From positions 62,001-126,000 of the forward strand of contig CANRDT010000001.1 of NCBI GenBank assembly GCA_947629455.1: 64,000 nt of DNA. Reading direction: 5' to 3'. The stretch is from an uncultured Ruminococcus sp. GTDB lineage: Bacteria > Bacillota > Clostridia > Oscillospirales > Ruminococcaceae. Both the position numbers and the translations under genes were made by a program. The notes under the pieces are model-generated. The model ran no database searches, was not told the origin of the DNA, and saw only the letters and a program-made list of their open reading frames with translations. Positions 52,753 to 61,473 of this stretch are shown here, piece by piece; position 1 is the first letter of the stretch, and the number at the start of each line of letters is the position of its first letter.

Positions 52753-54804
52753 TCAGACTATCCGCCTGAACTGCTTTTCAATATCCTTTTTTGAAAGGCG
52801 CACCATAACGGGTCTGCCGTGCGGACAATATCTCACGTCGTCGCGGTCCCAGATCATATTCACCAACGCCTGCAGCTCGACAAGACTTGAATCGTCGTTT
52901 GCTTTTATCGCCGCCTTGCACGCGACGGAATGATAAAGCTCGTCAAATATTTCAAGCTGCGGATTATGTTTACATTCCAGAAAATTCCTTGCAAGCTGTG
53001 AAACTATATCGCTCGGGTTTTCATCTCCAAGTATTATGGGAACGCCCTTGACCGCGACCGTCGGAGCAAGATCGGGTTCAATATCAAAACCAAGTACCGC
53101 CGCCTTGTCAACGTTCTGCGCGAGCGCGTCATACTCGTCATATGAAAGCAACACGGGCACAGGCTCGAGAAACATCTGCGATTCAAGTTCGTCGGCGTTG
53201 TTCTTTATCTTTTCAAAAATATATCTTTCGTGGGAGGCGTGTTTGTCAAAAAGCAGCATATCCTCCCCCTGCTGGGCTACGATATACGTCTTGAAAAGCT
53301 CGCCGATGACAACGGGTTCCTGCGGCTGCTCGGTTTCCTTGTCCTCCTCGACTACCTGTGTACGCCGTTCAAAGCTCTGCTGCGAAATAAACTGAAAATC
53401 GGCGATTTCCTCCATTATCTGCTGAGTAACTGCCGAATCGTCGACCTTCTCCCTGTCATTGCCCTTGTCCGAACATTCACTTCCGTCAGTATCGTAAACG
53501 GCGGTCTGAGCAGTATCCTCAGCCTTTTGGGAAGTATCGGCATCGGGAGAAGCAGCATTAACATTCACATTTTCTTTCGCCTTGGCGACTGCGGCAGTAT
53601 CCGTATCATCATCGGCAGTATTTTCTTTTACATTGTCAGGCTCTTTGCGCAAAGGCGCAGCCGCTTTCTTTTGGGGAGGTGAAAGCTTTTCGGGTCTAAT
53701 TTCATCAGTCTGCGCCGTGACCGAAAACTTCATCTGCTTGTCCCTGACGGGAGGAGCAGCCCGATAATCCTGACCGGAAAGAGCCGTCCTGCTCATATCG
53801 AGTTCAACGGGTGTATCCAGTTTCATAAGCGCGTTCCTGACGGCGAAATAAATCGCCTCATATATTACTTTATCGTCGGAAAATCTGACTTCTATCTTAG
53901 TCGGATGGACGTTTACGTCAACGATACCCGGCAAAGTTTCCACGCCGATAACGCAAGCCGGAAATCTGCCCGTCATTATACAGTTGCGGTAAGCCTCTTC
54001 GACCGCGCCGCAGCAGGTCATCGACCGTATGTATCTGCCGTTTACGAAAAAGTTCTGAAACTTGCGGTTATTTTTTGCCGAAAGCGGCTTGACGGTATAT
54101 CCGAAAACGTGTACGCCGTTCCATGTGTGTTCTACCGGTATAAGAGAAGATGCAAAATCCCTGCCGAATACCGAATAGACAGCGGAATAAAGTCTGCCGT
54201 CCCCTGCGGTAAGCAGCTCGACTTTGTTATCTCTTATGAATTTAAAGGAGATCTCAGGGTGGGAAAGCGCGATCTTCGTCACCAGTCCCGAAACGCTGTT
54301 CCCCTCTGAGGTATCTTTTTTAAGAAATTTCAGTCTTGCCGGAACGTTGTAGAACAAGTCGCGTACCACAAAAGTAGTACCGTCGGGACAGCCCGAGCTT
54401 TCGTTCAGCTTTTCCTCTCCGCCCTCTATGACATAGTGCGTGCCGTAGGCGTCCTCCCTGATCTTAGTGAGCAGTTCGACTTTCGCCACCGCACAGACGG
54501 ACGCGAGAGCCTCTCCGCGAAATCCTAGAGTTAGTATACCGCCGAGATCAGATGCGGAAGATATTTTGCTTGTAGCGTGGCGCAAAAACGCCTTGGGAAC
54601 GTCTTGCCTTGAAATGCCGTAGCCGTTATCCGATACGCGCATATACGTCCGACCGCCGTTTTTTATCTCAACGGTAATGACGTTCGCGCCTGCGTCTATG
54701 GAATTTTCCAGCAGTTCCTTTATCACCGACGCCGGACGGTCGATAACCTCTCCGGCTGCGATAAGTTCGGATATTTCTTTGCTCAGTACATTGATATGTG
54801 CCAT
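52753..54804 (-). CDS. mutL: DNA mismatch repair protein MutL
   Basis: A 683-residue protein. The N-terminal GHKL ATPase (ELLENSIDAGA, RVSDNGYGI, FRGEALAS) is followed by a variable acidic linker and the C-terminal dimerisation domain. That domain has the endonuclease motif in the form DKHASHERYIFE, and CPHGRPVMV near the end, so this is a nicking-type MutL, as expected where MutH is absent. It is transcribed after mutS. Confidence 0.97.
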   Translation of the reverse strand: MAHINVLSKEISELIAAGEVIDRPASVIKELLENSIDAGANVITVEIKNGGRTYMRVSDNGYGISRQDVPKAFLRHATSKISSASDLGGILTLGFRGEALASVCAVAKVELLTKIREDAYGTHYVIEGGEEKLNESSGCPDGTTFVVRDLFYNVPARLKFLKKDTSEGNSVSGLVTKIALSHPEISFKFIRDNKVELLTAGDGRLYSAVYSVFGRDFASSLIPVEHTWNGVHVFGYTVKPLSAKNNRKFQNFFVNGRYIRSMTCCGAVEEAYRNCIMTGRFPACVIGVETLPGIVDVNVHPTKIEVRFSDDKVIYEAIYFAVRNALMKLDTPVELDMSRTALSGQDYRAAPPVRDKQMKFSVTAQTDEIRPEKLSPPQKKAAAPLRKEPDNVKENTADDDTDTAAVAKAKENVNVNAASPDADTSQKAEDTAQTAVYDTDGSECSDKGNDREKVDDSAVTQQIMEEIADFQFISQQSFERRTQVVEEDKETEQPQEPVVIGELFKTYIVAQQGEDMLLFDKHASHERYIFEKIKNNADELESQMFLEPVPVLLSYDEYDALAQNVDKAAVLGFDIEPDLAPTVAVKGVPIILGDENPSDIVSQLARNFLECKHNPQLEIFDELYHSVACKAAIKANDDSSLVELQALVNMIWDRDDVRYCPHGRPVMVRLSKKDIEKQFRRIV

Positions 54805-54834
54805 TGACCTTACCGTCCAAAAAATGATTTTACG

Positions 54835-57450
54835 TCAGACATATCTGACAAGTTCTTTTACAAAATCGCGCAGTTCCTCGTCGTTGAGCTCATCGACATT
54901 CGTCTTTCTCAGTTTTTCGCTGATTATGCCGTCGCTTATCTTTTCAAACGAAATCTGATCGGCGTCCGCCGACTCCAATGCGATACGCGCCTTGCGATCC
55001 TCGCTTTCAAGCTCTTCAAGCAGCGTCCTCGCCCGGGAAATTATTTTCGGAGGAAGTCCGGCAAGCTTTGCGACTTCGATCCCGTAGCTTTGGTCTATAC
55101 CGCCGGGAACGATCTTCCTTAAAAATTTTATGCTGTCGCCGCTGCGCTTTACCGCTACTGAAAAATTCTTAACTCCGTCAAGTTCGTTTTCAAGACTTAT
55201 AAGCTCGTGATAATGTGTCGCGAACAATGTCTTACAGCCGAGCGACCTCGACGTTGAGATATATTCCGTCACCGCTCTCGCTATGCTTATACCGTCAAAT
55301 GTCGAAGTTCCGCGCCCAACCTCGTCAAGAATGATAAGGCTCTGCTTTGTCGCGTGTCTGACAATATCTGCGACCTCGCTCATCTCCACCATAAAAGTCG
55401 ACTGCCCTGCCGTCAGATCGTCCGACGCGCCGATACGGGTAAATATCTGATCGACTACCGAGATCTTTGCATAATCCGCAGGCACAAAGCTGCCAATCTG
55501 CGCCATAAGCGTTATAAGCGCCACCTGACGCATATATGTGGATTTTCCCGACATATTCGGACCTGTTATGATCGCCATTCTGTTCTCGGTAAGATCGAGA
55601 TATGTATCGTTTGGCACGAACACTTCGTCCTGCTGCATAAGCTCGACTACCGGGTGTCTGCCGCTGCGTATATCTATAATGCCGTCAATGGCGATCTGAG
55701 GTTTGGAATAATTATTCTTAACAGCGACTGAGGCAAGCGAACACAGCACGTCCGTTTCGGCTGCCGCTGCGGCGGTTTTCTGGACAAGTCTAAGCTGAGT
55801 GGCGACAAAGTCCCTTATCTCGGTAAATATCTCCTGCTCGAGAGTAAGTACCTTTTCGCTTGCTCCGAGTATGGTATTTTCGGCGGTTTTCAACTCGTCG
55901 GTAATAAATCTTTCGGAATTTGCAAGCGTCTGCTTTCTGACATAATTATCGGGAACAAGCTGATAGTAGGACTTAGTGACTTCGATACAATAACCGAAAA
56001 GTCTGGTGTTTATGATACGCAGATTTTTTATTCCCGTCTTTTCGCGTTCCCTTGCGGCAATGTCCTCTATAATATCCTTACCGCCCGAGATGATATTTCT
56101 CAGCCCGTCAAGCTGTTCGTTGAAACCGTCGCGGATAACGCCGCCGTCCTTGACATTTACGGGAGGCTCGTCCACGATCGCGTTTTCTATAAGATTGGAA
56201 ATAGCCTCGAGAGTAGAAATATTGCCGTTGAGAGAAACGAGCAGCTTTGAATTAAATCCCGAGAGCAGTTCTTTGAGCATCGGCAGTTTGAGCGCGGTAA
56301 GAGAAAGAGATTTCAGATCTCTCGGACTTGCCGTTTTGTACATCACTCTCGTCATAAGTCTTTCAAGGTCGTAAACTCCCGAAAGAGTTTCTTCGAGTTC
56401 TCCCAGCTCCACGGGAGCGTTGACAAGCTGTTCCACCGCGTTCAGACGGTCGATTATTTTCGAGGGATTTGTCAGCGGCTGTTCAAGCCATGCTTTCAAC
56501 ATTCTTCTGCCCATCGAAGTCTTTGTGCGGTCAAGCACCCACAGCAAAGAACCCTTCTTTTCCTTATTGCGCAGCGTTTCGATAAGCTCCAGATTCCTGC
56601 GCGCGGTAAATCCGATAGTCATTATCGGGTCGGCGTCATGGCGCGTTATAGAGGAAAATCTTCCGACAAGAGCCTTCTGCGTTGTATGAATGTACGCAAA
56701 AAGTCCGCATACCGCAAAAGCCGACGGCTGCTGCGCGTCTATATTCAGATCGTCAAAGCTGTCCGCACCGAACTGCTTGAGTACTTCGTCGGTATGTATC
56801 TCGGGCGAAAAATCATCGGCGTCCAACAGCTGCACCGCCGCGGATAATCTCTGTCTGACAAATCCCGCAACTTCTCTTAACGAAAGAAATTCGTCGTTAA
56901 TAAGTATCTCCACAGGAGAAAATCTCGATAATTCGTTGATCGCGCTGTCGGTCATATCCTTTCCCGAAAATTCAAACAGATGAGCCTCACCCGTTGAAAT
57001 ATCCGCAATGCACATAGCCGCCTGTCTGCCCTTTACATAAAAAGAACAAATGTAGTTATTTGAGGACTCGTCCAGCATACTGCTCTCGATAAGCGTACCC
57101 GGAGTCACAACGCGTATTACATCTCTCGGAACAAGTCCCTTGCAGGTCGCAGGATCGACGGTCTGTTCACAGATCGCCACCATATGTCCGAGCTCGACGA
57201 GCTTTTTAAGATACTGGTCGCAGGCATGGTAAGGCACTCCGCACATCGGAGCGCTCTTGCCGTTGCCGCAGTCCTTTTCGGTAAGAGTGAGTTTCAGCTC
57301 TTTTGAAACGGTTATCGCGTCGTCAAAGAACATTTCATAAAAGTCTCCCACACGATAAAAAAGTATATGCTTATTATATTTTGACTTGGTGTCGACGTAC
57401 TGCTGCATCATCGGTGAAAGCTCTTTGACGTCAATATCCTTCAACAGCAA
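54835..57450 (-). CDS. mutS: DNA mismatch repair protein MutS
   Basis: An 871-residue mismatch sensor. The Phe-X-Glu mismatch probe is in RVGDFYEMFFDDA. Walker A is GPNMSGKSTYMRQ, and the LILDEVGRGTSTFDG and ATHYHEL motifs follow. The start appears to be TTG at 57450 with AAGGAGTGAC upstream. It lies 30 nt before mutL. Confidence 0.97.
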   Translation of the reverse strand: MLLKDIDVKELSPMMQQYVDTKSKYNKHILFYRVGDFYEMFFDDAITVSKELKLTLTEKDCGNGKSAPMCGVPYHACDQYLKKLVELGHMVAICEQTVDPATCKGLVPRDVIRVVTPGTLIESSMLDESSNNYICSFYVKGRQAAMCIADISTGEAHLFEFSGKDMTDSAINELSRFSPVEILINDEFLSLREVAGFVRQRLSAAVQLLDADDFSPEIHTDEVLKQFGADSFDDLNIDAQQPSAFAVCGLFAYIHTTQKALVGRFSSITRHDADPIMTIGFTARRNLELIETLRNKEKKGSLLWVLDRTKTSMGRRMLKAWLEQPLTNPSKIIDRLNAVEQLVNAPVELGELEETLSGVYDLERLMTRVMYKTASPRDLKSLSLTALKLPMLKELLSGFNSKLLVSLNGNISTLEAISNLIENAIVDEPPVNVKDGGVIRDGFNEQLDGLRNIISGGKDIIEDIAAREREKTGIKNLRIINTRLFGYCIEVTKSYYQLVPDNYVRKQTLANSERFITDELKTAENTILGASEKVLTLEQEIFTEIRDFVATQLRLVQKTAAAAAETDVLCSLASVAVKNNYSKPQIAIDGIIDIRSGRHPVVELMQQDEVFVPNDTYLDLTENRMAIITGPNMSGKSTYMRQVALITLMAQIGSFVPADYAKISVVDQIFTRIGASDDLTAGQSTFMVEMSEVADIVRHATKQSLIILDEVGRGTSTFDGISIARAVTEYISTSRSLGCKTLFATHYHELISLENELDGVKNFSVAVKRSGDSIKFLRKIVPGGIDQSYGIEVAKLAGLPPKIISRARTLLEELESEDRKARIALESADADQISFEKISDGIISEKLRKTNVDELNDEELRDFVKELVRYV

Positions 57451-57493
57451 CTGTTGTCACTCCTTTTTTGCTTATTTTCCGTTATTTTAAGTA

Positions 57494-57904
57494 TCAGTGA
57501 CAGCCTGCACAGGTAGCACAGCTTCCGCTGCAATTATGCGGCGGCTCTTCCGCACAGGCCATAGGGTCTTCGCCGTTTGCGGCAACGGAAATGATATAAT
57601 TTACCGATGCAAGCAGTTTGTCAAGTTCGTCTTTTGCGTCGTTATATGCTATCATTGTGGGCATTGCCATTATCTCGTCATAAAGCTCCTTGATACTGTC
57701 GTCAAGAGCGGTCATTTTTTTTGCGTCCTTTTCGGGCTTCTGCATTTCCTGATTGAGCTGCATTCTGAGCAGATTAAATTCGCCGATCTTGTTCTGAAGT
57801 GCGGTATCGGTATCGCTCGACTTTGAAGTTTCATAGAATTTCTTGTATCTTTCATCTTCCTGAATAGCCGCGCCAAGCGCTCTTGCCTGTTCGATAACGT
57901 TCAT
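57494..57904 (-). CDS. YlbF family regulator with a Cys-rich tail
   Basis: A 136-residue helical protein of the YlbF/YmcA family (ALGAAIQEDERYKKFYETSK). The C-terminus carries five Cys and a final His in the last 20 residues (CAEEPPHNCSGSCATCAGCH), apt for an iron-sulfur or zinc site. In Bacillus the YlbF-YmcA-YaaT complex binds [4Fe-4S] clusters and affects RNase Y and sporulation. It lies between miaB and mutS. Confidence 0.88.
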   Translation of the reverse strand: MNVIEQARALGAAIQEDERYKKFYETSKSSDTDTALQNKIGEFNLLRMQLNQEMQKPEKDAKKMTALDDSIKELYDEIMAMPTMIAYNDAKDELDKLLASVNYIISVAANGEDPMACAEEPPHNCSGSCATCAGCH

Positions 57905-57965
57905 AATATATTAACTCCTTAAAAATATAAAATATATAGCTCCCGCCGTTCTGACGGCAGGGAAT

Positions 57966-59378
57966 TTACTTTACTATTTCGCCCTCCAGCGCCCAGTTTC
58001 TCGCGCAGGTGATCTTTACATCAACAAATCTGCCGACGTCCTGCTCGCCGCCGCTGAAATTAACGATTATATTCTCATAGCTTTTGCCTGTAAGCGTTCC
58101 GTCCGTCTTGCCTGCACCGTCCGCAAGAACTCGCAGCGTTTTCCCGACATATCTTGAAAGCCATTCCTGCGAGGTCTCACGCTGTTCAAGCAGCAGCTCA
58201 CGCAGCCACTGTCCCTTTTCGCTGTCGGGTATATTATCCTCAAATTCCGCCGCTTTGGTACCGGTGCGCTTTGAGTAGACAAACGAATAGATATTATCAT
58301 ACCTGACTTTCCTGATAAGCTCCTTTGTCATACAAAATTCCTCATAGCTCTCTCCCGGGAAACCGACAATAATATCAGTGGTGAATGAAAATTCCTTATC
58401 TCTGCCGCGTGCGTAGTCGACTATTTTCATATAATCGTTTACGGTGTAGCGGCGGTTCATAGCTTTCAGTATCCTGTCCGAGCCTGCCTGCACAGGAAGA
58501 TGAAGATGAGTACAGATCTTATCGCAGTCAATGATAGTATCTATTAGTTCCCTGCCTGCGTCCTTGGGGTGCGAGCTCATAAACCTTACCCAGAAATCCC
58601 CGTCTATTTCATTGATCTTCCTTAGCAGTCCGGCAAAGCCGTAGCTGTAGGAATTGACGTTCTGACCGAGAAGTGTGATCTCCTTATACCCCGAGGCGAC
58701 AAGCCCTTTGACCTCTTCTATAACGGCTTCGGGAGTGCGGCTGCGTTCCCTGCCGCGCACATAAGGCACTATACAATATGTACAGAAATTATTGCAGCCG
58801 TACATTATCGGAACGAACGCCTTTACCTTATCCCTGCGCATTTGCACAAGATCCTCGTGTATGGTCGTATCGCTGTCCGAGAGGTCAAAAACTCTTTCTT
58901 TCCTGTTGTCAAGTCTGCCAGAGATCACCTTCCAGAGCATATCATATATCCGATCAGTTACAAATGTACCGAATACGAGATCGACATAACGAAAAGAGTT
59001 TTTTATCCTGTCCGCCGCGCACTGCTGCTGCGCCATACAGCCGCATACGCCGATCACCAACTGCGGATCGTTTTCTTTGAGTTTCTTATATCTGCCAAGA
59101 ATACCGTATACGCGGTCCTCGGCATTTTCCCTTACGGCGCAGGTGTTTAGGATAATAAGACGGGCTTTTTCAGGCTCATCGGTAAATCCGAACCCTGCCT
59201 TTGCAAGCTTTCCCATAAGCTTTTCACCGTCGGAAACATTCTGCTGACAGCCGAAGGAATGAACATAAGCAAGCATGGGACTGCCCGTGGACATCTCATA
59301 TGCCGCAGTGTATTCGAGCAGACGGCGCAAGGACTCGCCGTTATTACTATCTTTTGCCATATTATCATCAAATGCCAT
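57966..59378 (-). CDS. miaB: tRNA-2-methylthio-N6-dimethylallyladenosine synthase
   Basis: A 470-residue radical SAM methylthiotransferase. The N-terminal MTTase domain has HSFGCQQNVSDGEKL, NTCAVRENAEDR and VCGCMAQQ. The radical SAM motif is CNNFCTYCIVPYVRGRERSR, and a TRAM domain ends the protein. It adds the methylthio group after MiaA. ATG at 59378 (MAFDDN) has GGGGCGG upstream. The ORF-track start at 59444 lies upstream of the predicted transcription start and is rejected. Confidence 0.95.
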   Translation of the reverse strand: MAFDDNMAKDSNNGESLRRLLEYTAAYEMSTGSPMLAYVHSFGCQQNVSDGEKLMGKLAKAGFGFTDEPEKARLIILNTCAVRENAEDRVYGILGRYKKLKENDPQLVIGVCGCMAQQQCAADRIKNSFRYVDLVFGTFVTDRIYDMLWKVISGRLDNRKERVFDLSDSDTTIHEDLVQMRRDKVKAFVPIMYGCNNFCTYCIVPYVRGRERSRTPEAVIEEVKGLVASGYKEITLLGQNVNSYSYGFAGLLRKINEIDGDFWVRFMSSHPKDAGRELIDTIIDCDKICTHLHLPVQAGSDRILKAMNRRYTVNDYMKIVDYARGRDKEFSFTTDIIVGFPGESYEEFCMTKELIRKVRYDNIYSFVYSKRTGTKAAEFEDNIPDSEKGQWLRELLLEQRETSQEWLSRYVGKTLRVLADGAGKTDGTLTGKSYENIIVNFSGGEQDVGRFVDVKITCARNWALEGEIVK

Positions 59379-59432
59379 AAGCCGCCCCATTCCCCTGCAT
59401 TTCAGATTATAATACATAAATATACATTTTAT

Positions 59433-59461
59433 ATTATATACCATTTCGTCAGTTTTGTCAA
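59433..59461 (-). promoter_or_regulatory. Consensus sigma-A promoter of miaB
   Basis: Minus strand TTGACA (59461-59456), 17-bp spacer, TATAAT (59438-59433): both boxes perfect. It may drive miaB-ylbF-mutS-mutL-miaA-hfq and beyond. Confidence 0.92.
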
Positions 59462-59547
59462 TAGCGGCGAAAAACGGAACACAAAAATCAAAATTCTTAA
59501 CTTTTGAAAGTGTTCCCCTTCTTGTGGAAATTATAGACTGTTTTTGA

Positions 59548-59580
59548 TGTATCTTCTCCGCCGCTTGGGGAGAAGATACA
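59548..59580. repeat. Perfect 12-bp inverted repeat
   Basis: TGTATCTTCTCC (59548-59559), 9-nt loop, GGAGAAGATACA (59569-59580). It lies in a non-coding gap between the miaB promoter and the hydrolase terminator. Confidence 0.75.
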
Positions 59581-59589
59581 CATTAAATT

Positions 59590-59620
59590 ATTTTTCCTCC
59601 GCCGCAGGCGGAGGAAAAAT
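59590..59620. repeat. Perfect 14-bp inverted repeat
   Basis: ATTTTTCCTCCGCC (59590-59603), GCA, GGCGGAGGAAAAAT (59607-59620). It shares a CCGCCGC core with the hairpin 10 bp to its left. It has A/T ends, so it could act as a weak bidirectional terminator, yet the hydrolase gene already has its own terminator. Confidence 0.75.
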
Positions 59621-59706
59621 AACCCAAAAGTCAACCTTAACAAGTAAATATATAAAAATGCTTACACAAAATTTAAAATTGATTTACTTGAAAATGCAAA
59701 AATTAG

Positions 59707-59740
59707 CAAAACGGCAGACCGCCGATAAGCGATCTGCCTT
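59707..59740 (-). terminator. Terminator of the SleB-like hydrolase gene
   Basis: Minus strand GGCAGATCGC/GCGGTCTGCC stem, then GTTTT. It lies directly after the stop codon. Confidence 0.72.
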
Positions 59741-59753
59741 AAATGCCGATTTC

Positions 59754-60938
59754 TCAGCCCCAGTATGACGTCCAGATGTTAAAATAACCCCAAGGTATCT
59801 TAAAGCTGTACTTTATCCTCTTGTCGCTGCTCTTGTAGCTGCGATTACACCAATAGTACACGCCGTAGTCGTTTGCTATGCCGTTAAGCGTAGTTTTGCC
59901 GTAAACCGCGCCGTATACCGCCGTTTTTACCCTGTCGGTAACTCTTGCATAGGTCGCGCCGTCGCGTCTCAGTCCGGCGTCTGACATAAATCCGCCGCTT
60001 TTATAGATAACGTCTTGTATAGTGTTGTATTTTCTGTAGAAAGAAGCCCAGGTGGAATTTTTCGAGTATTTTGCCTGCGCATATCTGTTGACTACACAGT
60101 CCGAAACATACACTATCGGCTTATCCCACGTACTGCCCGACATCTGCCCCACTTCGTGGTAAACTATACGGCACATAGCCTCCCAGCCCGCTTTGTCAAA
60201 ATTTATCCTGGCAGTCTTTAAAGTCTGTACGCCCGAAAAGCTGCCGTATGTACTTCCGTTCACACCTCTTACCTTGAAAGAATACTCCGTGTTTCTTGAA
60301 AGACCTGAAACCGTGCAACTCAGCTCGGTCGTGGTCTTGTACGCCGTCCATGTCTTATATTTTCCGCCTTTTATGTAGAGCTGATATTTCTTTGCGTTTT
60401 TGGCTGCGTTCCACCTTACGATAAGTGTAGATGTCTGCTTGTTATAAGGATGAGTCGTGCCGTTTGTATATTTTACCGCCGACTTCATTTTCGGTGTAGC
60501 AGGTTTTGCCGCCGTTGTAGTTTTCTTTGCTGTAGTAGTTGTCTTTGCCGTGGTAACGGCAGATTTTGCGGCAACTGCCTTTGTCGTAGTCTTATTTGCC
60601 GCAGTTGTCTGAGCTGCAGTCGTCTTTTTGGTTGTAGTCTTTTTGGCGGTGGTAGTCTGTTTTGCAGTCGTGGTTTTTTTAGCCGTGGTAGTTTTCTTGG
60701 AAGTCGTTGTCTTTTTGGAAGTCGTTACCTTTGCCGAACCGCCGTAAGAAGTAAACTCGCCGTTTACCACATATACCTGCGAAGACTGCTGCGCCGCGCC
60801 GTCTGTAGGGAAAGCCTCGTTATCCGAAAGCTTTGCGCCCGTAAATGCCGCCGCAGAAATACATATCGCCGCAGCGGACAGGAGCGACGCCGCCTTTATC
60901 CTATTTTGTGAAAATAATTCTCTGAGTTTGCTGTTCAT
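59754..60938 (-). CDS. Secreted SleB-like cell wall hydrolase with FN3 domain
   Basis: A 394-residue exported protein. A signal segment (RIKAASLLSAAAICISAAAFTG) is followed by a low-complexity Lys/Thr linker of about 75 residues, built from KKTTTAKKTTT-like units. Next comes a fibronectin type III domain (TSTLIVRWNAAKNAKKYQLYIKG...YSFKVRGVNGSTYG). The C-terminal Hydrolase_2/SleB-type domain has MCRIVYHEVGQ, VSDCVVNRYA and YWCNRSYKSSDKRI. SleB-type enzymes cut cortex or wall peptidoglycan. I prefer ATG at 60938, but GTG at 60983 cannot be excluded. A consensus promoter lies about 190 nt upstream. Confidence 0.85.
   Translation of the reverse strand: MNSKLRELFSQNRIKAASLLSAAAICISAAAFTGAKLSDNEAFPTDGAAQQSSQVYVVNGEFTSYGGSAKVTTSKKTTTSKKTTTAKKTTTAKQTTTAKKTTTKKTTAAQTTAANKTTTKAVAAKSAVTTAKTTTTAKKTTTAAKPATPKMKSAVKYTNGTTHPYNKQTSTLIVRWNAAKNAKKYQLYIKGGKYKTWTAYKTTTELSCTVSGLSRNTEYSFKVRGVNGSTYGSFSGVQTLKTARINFDKAGWEAMCRIVYHEVGQMSGSTWDKPIVYVSDCVVNRYAQAKYSKNSTWASFYRKYNTIQDVIYKSGGFMSDAGLRRDGATYARVTDRVKTAVYGAVYGKTTLNGIANDYGVYYWCNRSYKSSDKRIKYSFKIPWGYFNIWTSYWG
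60488..60728 (-). repeat. Degenerate tandem repeat encoding a Lys/Thr linker
   Basis: Units of about 18-21 nt encode KKTTTAKKTTTAK-like repeats inside the hydrolase gene. Such tracts can change length by slippage without a frame shift when units are lost in threes. Confidence 0.7.
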
Positions 60939-61136
60939 TAATATCCGACGTGATAGTCCGCGCTGTGCGGACCGCCGTTTCACACCCTTTCATTTTCTGT
61001 GATGTCATCTGCAAAACCGAACAGCTTTGCAGTCTTGAAATGCCAATATCATTTCTATTTATAACATCATCAAATTATTACTTTTGCTGTAACCTTTGCG
61101 CTTAAAAGTTACAAATTAATTACAAAGTGTATTGTT

Positions 61137-61165
61137 ATTGTAACACACCTAAGAAGATTTGTCAA
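61137..61165 (-). promoter_or_regulatory. Sigma-A promoter of the SleB-like hydrolase
   Basis: Minus strand TTGACA (61165-61160), 17-bp spacer, TACAAT (61142-61137). The leader is about 190 nt and contains a CTGCAAA/TTTGCAG hairpin; I recognise no riboswitch in it. The rest of the gap to 61473 is AT-rich with no gene seen. Confidence 0.82.
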
Positions 61166-61473
61166 GTCTTTTTCTGAATTTTTTTCGCGAATATGCTGAT
61201 TTTAAGGCGATTTTACGAATGAATGTAATAATATTAAACTGTCGGACATAGAATTTATTGACGAGCAAACGGTAACAAATCGTAATTTTTAGTGCCTTAT
61301 GCACTAAAACTCCCCATATGACAAATAATATTTATATAACACTACAAAATTGAGTTTTTTACATAAAATCACTGCCGTTTTTACGCAAAACAGCTTTGAA
61401 AATGCGGTTTTTTTACCCGAAAAATTACAGATATTAATGACAAATAATGATATAAACAATGCGAAAGGAGGAT

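Noticed and set aside
60939-61130. c-di-AMP or c-di-GMP riboswitch in the hydrolase leader
   Set aside because: The conserved cores of these riboswitches could not be found by eye.
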